From assembly GCA_039888615.1 (NCBI GenBank), contig JBDQQS010000005.1: a DNA stretch of 64,000 nt; one strand, written 5' to 3'. A program made the position numbers and the translations under genes. The notes beneath the pieces are model-generated. The model saw nothing but the letters and a program-made list of their open reading frames with translations, was not told the DNA's origin and did not search any database. Origin of the DNA: Flavimaribacter sp039888615. GTDB taxonomy: Bacteria > Pseudomonadota > Alphaproteobacteria > Rhizobiales > Rhizobiaceae. Below are positions 60,100 through 64,000 of this stretch, in pieces. Within the stretch, counting starts at the first letter, position 1. Every line of letters starts with the position of its first letter.

Positions 60100-61095
60100 A
60101 TGACCCTGCCGGATATCACGATTCTTGCGTTGGGCGGCACGATAGCTTCAGCCCCATCTTCTGCCGGAAAGCCGGCAAGAATGGAGCTTGATGCCGAGAG
60201 CATCCTGCTTGCCGTTCCCGAAGCCGGTCAATTAGCCAGTATAAAGCCCGAGACCTTTCGTCAGACTGGATCTGCCGATCTCGCGTTTTTGGATATTGTC
60301 GAACTGGCGGCGCGTATCCGCGCTGAAGTGGAAAGTGGCGCAAAGGGCGTTGTGGTTACGCAAGGGACGGATACGCTTGAGGAAACGGCCTTTCTGCTCG
60401 ATCGCTTGCTGTGGGTCGACATCCCGGTCGTTATGACAGGCGCGATGCGCCATTCTGGAAAAACCGGCGAAGATGGACCGGCGAACTTGCTGGCCGCGCT
60501 TCAGGTTGCGGCTTGTTCCAGTGCCAAGGATTGTGGGGTCGTTGTTGTCATAAACAATGAGATACATCTCGCCCGGTTTGTTCAGAAAGCCCATTCAACG
60601 TCAGTTTCGGCATTCACTTCGCTCCCGCTGGGACCCGTCGGATATATTTCAGAAGATAGAGTTCAGATTCCACTCAAGCCCTGCCGGCAACATCGCAAGT
60701 TTGATTTGGACGTGAACATTCGAGTTCCGAAAGTGGCGCTGATCCCTTTGATATTCGATGGCTCAAATGACGTTCTGGAGCATGTCATGAATGCGGACTA
60801 CGAGGGCGCCGTCGTTCAGGCGTTCGGGGCGGGTCACGTAAATTCACGTCATCTGGATGCCCTGAAACAGATCGCTGAAGCGATTCCGACGATATATTGC
60901 AGCGGTCCGCCAGCGGGTGAGACTCACGTCAAGAGTTGTGACTTTCAGGGGTCGGAATTGCGACTTATCGAGCGGGGACTGATCCCCGCCTTTGGCCTGA
61001 AGGCAAACAAGGCCCGCCTCCTGCTGACCCTGATGCTTGCGGATCGTGCTAGCCGCGAAGAGATCGCTAAAGAATACCTCGCGAGCAGCAGCTGA
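60100..61095 (+). CDS. L-asparaginase family amidohydrolase
   Basis: 331 residues from ATG 60100; a TTG two codons earlier (60094) is also possible. Two active-site motifs: LALGGTIAS (first Thr) and VVTQGTDTLEETAFLL (second Thr, Asp). MTGAMRHSGKTGEDGPANLLAAL follows, and a Lys near SSAKDCG. No signal peptide, so cytosolic. The loop R-H-S-G-K-T-G-E-D-G-P differs from the R-P-x-T-x-x-S-x-D-G-P of classical asparaginases, which may reflect a different amide substrate. It ends the rightward operon after the imidase-like gene, so it may hydrolyse a half-amide to acid and ammonia. Confidence 0.85.
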   Translation: MTLPDITILALGGTIASAPSSAGKPARMELDAESILLAVPEAGQLASIKPETFRQTGSADLAFLDIVELAARIRAEVESGAKGVVVTQGTDTLEETAFLLDRLLWVDIPVVMTGAMRHSGKTGEDGPANLLAALQVAACSSAKDCGVVVVINNEIHLARFVQKAHSTSVSAFTSLPLGPVGYISEDRVQIPLKPCRQHRKFDLDVNIRVPKVALIPLIFDGSNDVLEHVMNADYEGAVVQAFGAGHVNSRHLDALKQIAEAIPTIYCSGPPAGETHVKSCDFQGSELRLIERGLIPAFGLKANKARLLLTLMLADRASREEIAKEYLASSS

Positions 61096-61317
61096 CCACG
61101 GAGCGCATTGTTTATGAATTCTTTCGGCCCCGACTGTCACTAGGCTCAGTTTCAGCGAATAAGTCCCCCAGGATACCGGAACCCAAACACCGCGGCCCCT
61201 GCCTTTTGGCAATTTGACCCAATCTTCCCCACCGGAGGTATCGTAAGTATTCGAATCCGACGAGCTGACTACCGGATCGGACCACTATCCGCGTCGGGTT
61301 TCAATCGCTTATGCATT

Positions 61318-61361
61318 CGATACATTTATTCGTTGACTTTCTTGAAGATGTATCGGATACA
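61318..61361. promoter_or_regulatory. nested inverted repeats over a promoter
   Basis: cgatacat (61318-61325) and atgtatcg (61348-61355) form an inverted repeat, and gtatcggatac (61350-61360) is itself a palindrome. Between them is TTGACT (61333-61338), a good -35; a weak -10 (GATACA, 61356-61361) is 17 bases downstream. The repeats would put a repressor directly on the promoter of the next gene. Confidence 0.5.
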
Positions 61362-61379
61362 TGAATCGGGTACGGAAAA

Positions 61380-62003
61380 TTGCGATCAAAAGAACTTATT
61401 GCCGCGTTGCACGCGTCTACCGGCATTCCTGCCGGTGAAATTGAATTAAAAGTACGTCGACTGCGGGAGAACAAGCTGTTCACCCGGGAAACCCGTTCGC
61501 CGAATTCTCCCCGCCCCACGGTCGAAGACATTGCCAACCTGCTGTTGATGATTCTGTCAGAAGCACCGGCTCTTTATGCGAAGGAGATCATCGAACGGGG
61601 GTGGGACATGGAGATCGACCGATATTCGATAGTTGAGGAAGGCGGGCGAAAATTGCCGGGAAGACTCGATATCCTTCTAAAATCTCACAGTTTCCTGGAC
61701 GCGCTTCAAATGCTGCTCCATGAGGCAATCGATAATCCGCATTGGTTTTCGGATGACAGTGCCTTTGCTGGATACAGGGATACCTCGGTAAGTTTCGATC
61801 GACAGGAATTTACCGGAAGAATCATATTCGAATTCGATGAGGGATATGGCGGTCCTGCTTCCGAGACGCTCCTGATCTTGAACTGCGATTATGGCGGTCG
61901 CAGCGCATCAGTCGCCTCCTCCCGCTTCAGGCAGGTCAATCTGATAGAGGCCACCCTCTTTGGAGATATTGCCGCTGCCTGGCATCGTGAGGAGGGTGAA
62001 TGA
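61380..62003 (+). CDS. hypothetical protein of the integrative module
   Basis: 207 residues from TTG 61380 (ggtacggaaaat upstream); no ATG is in frame before the conserved-looking N terminus. Residues 1-40 (SKELIAALHASTGIPAGEIELKVRRLRENKLF) look like a small winged helix; residues ~45-110 are helical and 135-200 beta-rich. No catalytic motif seen and the family is not recognised. It stands directly behind a nested-repeat promoter and ahead of the excisionase and integrase genes, so it may regulate the element. Confidence 0.6.
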   Translation: MRSKELIAALHASTGIPAGEIELKVRRLRENKLFTRETRSPNSPRPTVEDIANLLLMILSEAPALYAKEIIERGWDMEIDRYSIVEEGGRKLPGRLDILLKSHSFLDALQMLLHEAIDNPHWFSDDSAFAGYRDTSVSFDRQEFTGRIIFEFDEGYGGPASETLLILNCDYGGRSASVASSRFRQVNLIEATLFGDIAAAWHREEGE

Positions 62004-62237
62004 TCAGACCCTGTTTGTTCTGCCAGATTATAAGATGTCTTTCGAGTTCTGCAGCAGCAGCCGCGGGTTGGCAGTTGCGCAGCCATAAACGCAGAACCGA
62101 TCGTATCTCAATCAAAGATCGTGTCTCCCATATTACACGGCACTCATTTTTCAACAGACTGCACAGCATGTGACTAAAGCGTTGTCGGCTTTCATATTTC
62201 CGACCGCGCGAACAATTTACTTGAAGGAATTTGAACC

Positions 62238-62477
62238 GTGGCAAGCGCAACACTGAACGTCCGACTTTCACCCCGGCGAATGCTGTCCACTCGCGAGGCG
62301 GCAGAATATTGCGGCTTGCCCGTCAAACTCTTCTCGAGCGAGTGCGGGGCAGTGCCGGTCCTGATGCCAAGCGGACGAAAACTCTACGATATGCAGGATC
62401 TCGACAATTGGCTGGATGGTCTGAAATCCGGTCAGCCAAACGAAGACGAGGCTATTCTTGGAAGGCTGCGTGCATGA
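62238..62477 (+). CDS. excisionase-like helix-turn-helix protein
   Basis: 79 residues from GTG 62238 (gaaggaatttgaacc upstream). The motif MLSTREAAEYCGLPVKLFSSECGAVPVLMPSGRKLYDMQDLDNWLDGL is a MerR-like/excisionase HTH, with the typical R-K-L-Y-D-x-x-D-L-x-x-W-L end. Such proteins direct excision and regulate integrases. It overlaps the integrase gene by 4 bases (ATGA), a common arrangement in integrative elements of alphaproteobacteria. Confidence 0.8.
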   Translation: MASATLNVRLSPRRMLSTREAAEYCGLPVKLFSSECGAVPVLMPSGRKLYDMQDLDNWLDGLKSGQPNEDEAILGRLRA

Positions 62478-63544
62478 CTCTTGTCCGCGTCAAAGGCTTC
62501 AAGATCTTCAAGGATCGCCATGGGAAGCCGCGCTGCTATCACCGCGCCACAAACAAAGCGATCGATCTTCAGAAATACCCGATCGGATCTGTCGAGTTTT
62601 TTGCTGAGTGTCAGCGGATTTCAGCATTGATGCAAAAAGGTGATCAGGCCAGGCCGGGAAGCCTTGGAATGCTGATCTCTCGATATCGGGCGCATCAGGC
62701 ATTCACGGATCTTTCACCCAGGACCCAGCGGGACTATCAGCGATGCTTCGATTATCTTCAGCCGATTGCAGATACACCGCTTTCCAAATTTACATCTCCG
62801 CTCGTCGTAAAAATCCGGGATCGCGCAGCCGAACAAAAGGGTCGGCGATTTGGCAATTACATCAAGACCGTCCTGTCCCTTCTGTTCTCGTGGGGTCGGG
62901 AGCGCGGTTACCTGAAAGAAAATCCGGCATACAAAATTCGGGGAATACGGAAGCCACGTGGTGCTCTGGATGCAAACCGGCCATGGGCGGGTGATGAGCG
63001 GGACGCAGTTCTTTCAGCCCTTCCCGACCATATGCTGCTGCCGGTGGTTTTGATGATGTACTGCGGTCTCGATCCGCAAGATGCAATTCTTCTGCCCCGC
63101 AACGCAGTCAAGGATGGTTTCATCGACGCAAAACGCGGCAAGACCGGTGAACCGGTCTGGTTTCCGCTCCCTGAGCCTGTGAAAACTATTCTTCGCACAA
63201 CTCCCAGACATGACGCCGTGACACTCTGTGCGAACAGCTGGGGCAGGCCCTGGACCGTATCGGGCTTCCGATCCTCATGGCGGCCGGTCCGCATGGAACT
63301 CGAAAAGGAAAACAGGGTCAGAAAAGGTCTGACCCTCAAAGGGCTTCGGCACACCGTGGCGACGATCCTGAGCGAGATGGGATACGACGAGCGCACGATC
63401 GCCGACATGCTCGGCCAGAAAACGATCGAGATGGCCCGGCATTATTCGAGGCGCGCCAACAAGGCCAAAAAGATGACGGCAGTCATCTCGGAATTCGACG
63501 CCGAGGTGAACAGACGGAGGACAAAACTTGTCAAACCGGACTAA
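62474..63544 (+). CDS. tyrosine recombinase (phage-type integrase)
   Basis: 356 residues from ATG 62474, overlapping the excisionase stop. Residues ~60-145 are the core-binding SAM-like domain (SRYRAHQAFTDLSPRTQRDYQRCFDYL). The catalytic domain shows LKGLRHTVATIL (Lys/His II, Arg II, His), LGQKTIEMARHYSRRANK with the nucleophile Tyr, and the beta-hairpin Lys (AKRGKTGEP). At the usual Arg I position (G-L-R-x-x-D/E) the sequence reads YCGLDPQDAILLP, so Arg I appears to be missing. An N-terminal segment of ~40 residues resembles an arm-binding domain. No attachment site or tRNA is visible in the window. Confidence 0.85.
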   Translation: MTLVRVKGFKIFKDRHGKPRCYHRATNKAIDLQKYPIGSVEFFAECQRISALMQKGDQARPGSLGMLISRYRAHQAFTDLSPRTQRDYQRCFDYLQPIADTPLSKFTSPLVVKIRDRAAEQKGRRFGNYIKTVLSLLFSWGRERGYLKENPAYKIRGIRKPRGALDANRPWAGDERDAVLSALPDHMLLPVVLMMYCGLDPQDAILLPRNAVKDGFIDAKRGKTGEPVWFPLPEPVKTILRTTPRHDAVTLCANSWGRPWTVSGFRSSWRPVRMELEKENRVRKGLTLKGLRHTVATILSEMGYDERTIADMLGQKTIEMARHYSRRANKAKKMTAVISEFDAEVNRRRTKLVKPD

Positions 63545-63684
63545 CTGATGTGTCAAACCTTGGAATGAAAGACGATGGATAGAGCAGAAAGTACTTTTAT
63601 TATCAATGAGTGAGCTTATCGAGAGATAGCTGACATTTCATTCCGGACACATGGTTTACACAACGCGCATTTGGGGGAGCCCGA

Positions 63685-64000
63685 ATGCCTTGGAAAGAGT
63701 GTAGACCAATGGATGAACGTCTCAAATTCATAGCCCGACTGCTTGAAGGCGAGCAGATGGCGTCGCTTTGCCGGGAGTTCGGCATATCGCGGGTGACCGG
63801 TTACAAGATTTACGATCGCTACAAGGAATGTGGCCTGGACGGTTTGTACGACCGTTCGCGGCGGCCCTATCGCCAGGCCAACAGGCTTCCCGTCCAGATC
63901 GAGCGCTGCATCCTCGGTCTCAAGCGCGAGCATTCATCCTGGGGCGCGCCCAAGATCCGCGACAAGCTGATCCGGCAATACCCGATGATCAAGCCGCCCG
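63685..64000 (+). mobile_element. IS481-family transposase, 5' part (runs off the window)
   Basis: The frame from ATG 63685 reads MPWKECRPMDERLKFIARLL, then CREFGISRVTGYKIYDRYKE, GLYDRSRRPYRQANRLP, and SSWGAPKIRDKLIRQYP, the N-terminal HTH region of IS481-type transposases. It is open to the edge (105 codons). The copy looks intact so far. The sequence just ahead (63610-63684) should contain the left end of the element; the exact terminal repeat was not identified. Confidence 0.85.

Noticed and set aside
61241..61262. TTCGAATCC T-loop-like stretch suggesting a tRNA end used as attachment site
   Set aside because: The flanking bases do not form a T-stem and no acceptor or anticodon arm can be built around it.
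1..64000. CRISPR arrays, rRNA or tRNA genes
   Set aside because: No regularly spaced repeats and no rRNA or cloverleaf-like sequence was seen on reading both strands; a covariance-model search would be needed to exclude divergent tRNAs.

Overview
The window looks like chromosome (or a large replicon) of a GC-rich alphaproteobacterium, probably Hyphomicrobiales/rhizobia-like. The grounds are the gene families present (Ku/LigD end joining, uronate dehydrogenase, TRAP and ABC importers, many FCD-type GntR regulators), the codon use, and the frequent 4-base ATGA/GTGA overlaps inside operons. No rRNA, tRNA or CRISPR array was found. The species cannot be fixed from the sequence alone.

Left part (1-26 kb) is metabolic chromosome. 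It holds the end of a creatininase-like gene, a TauE/SafE permease, an alpha/beta hydrolase with a fatty-acid desaturase and uronate dehydrogenase, and a periplasmic Cu/Zn SOD. A nitroreductase-MarR pair follows, with a perfect 30-base palindrome lying over its promoter. Next is a PHA-type operon (phaC, MaoC-Pta fusion, fabI) in which phaC is broken by a small out-of-frame deletion. After a proline-racemase-family gene, an Lrp regulator and a GGDEF protein come a decayed FAD oxidoreductase and a well-ordered operon (DenD-like dehydrogenase, cupin, SDR, HisD-like dehydrogenase, FAH-family hydrolase, ABM protein). That operon looks like a catabolic pathway for a small polyol or sugar acid. A TetR gene and a second SDR follow, then the valine-degradation trio (acyl-CoA dehydrogenase, hydroxyisobutyryl-CoA hydrolase, mmsB).

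Middle (26-40 kb): a class-C beta-lactamase-fold hydrolase, then ligD-ku. Next is a 7-kb segment bounded by inverted IS21-type ends. It contains an IS3 scrap, an SDR, two GntR regulators and a TRAP transporter, and retains the last 49 codons of istB. Its right end is fused into an IS5-family transposase.

Right part (40-61 kb) is a dense solute-acid catabolic region. A UxuA-like mannonate dehydratase diverges from an operon with an Opp/Dpp-type ABC importer, two enolase-superfamily enzymes and a D-2-hydroxyacid dehydrogenase. Then a GntR/DUF1185/SDR/SDR operon diverges from a ribose-type ABC importer followed by an alpha/beta hydrolase, a PgdA/cyclic-imidase-like deacetylase and an asparaginase. 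Matching inverted operator-like motifs sit in the shared promoter. I infer an amide or imide-bearing substrate for this last unit; it is the best candidate here for an undescribed pathway.

The last 3 kb (61.3-64 kb) is an integrative module: a hypothetical gene behind a nested inverted-repeat promoter, an excisionase-like HTH protein and a tyrosine recombinase. It is followed by the start of an IS481-family element running off the edge; a 70-base relic of a related element lies at 25.9 kb.
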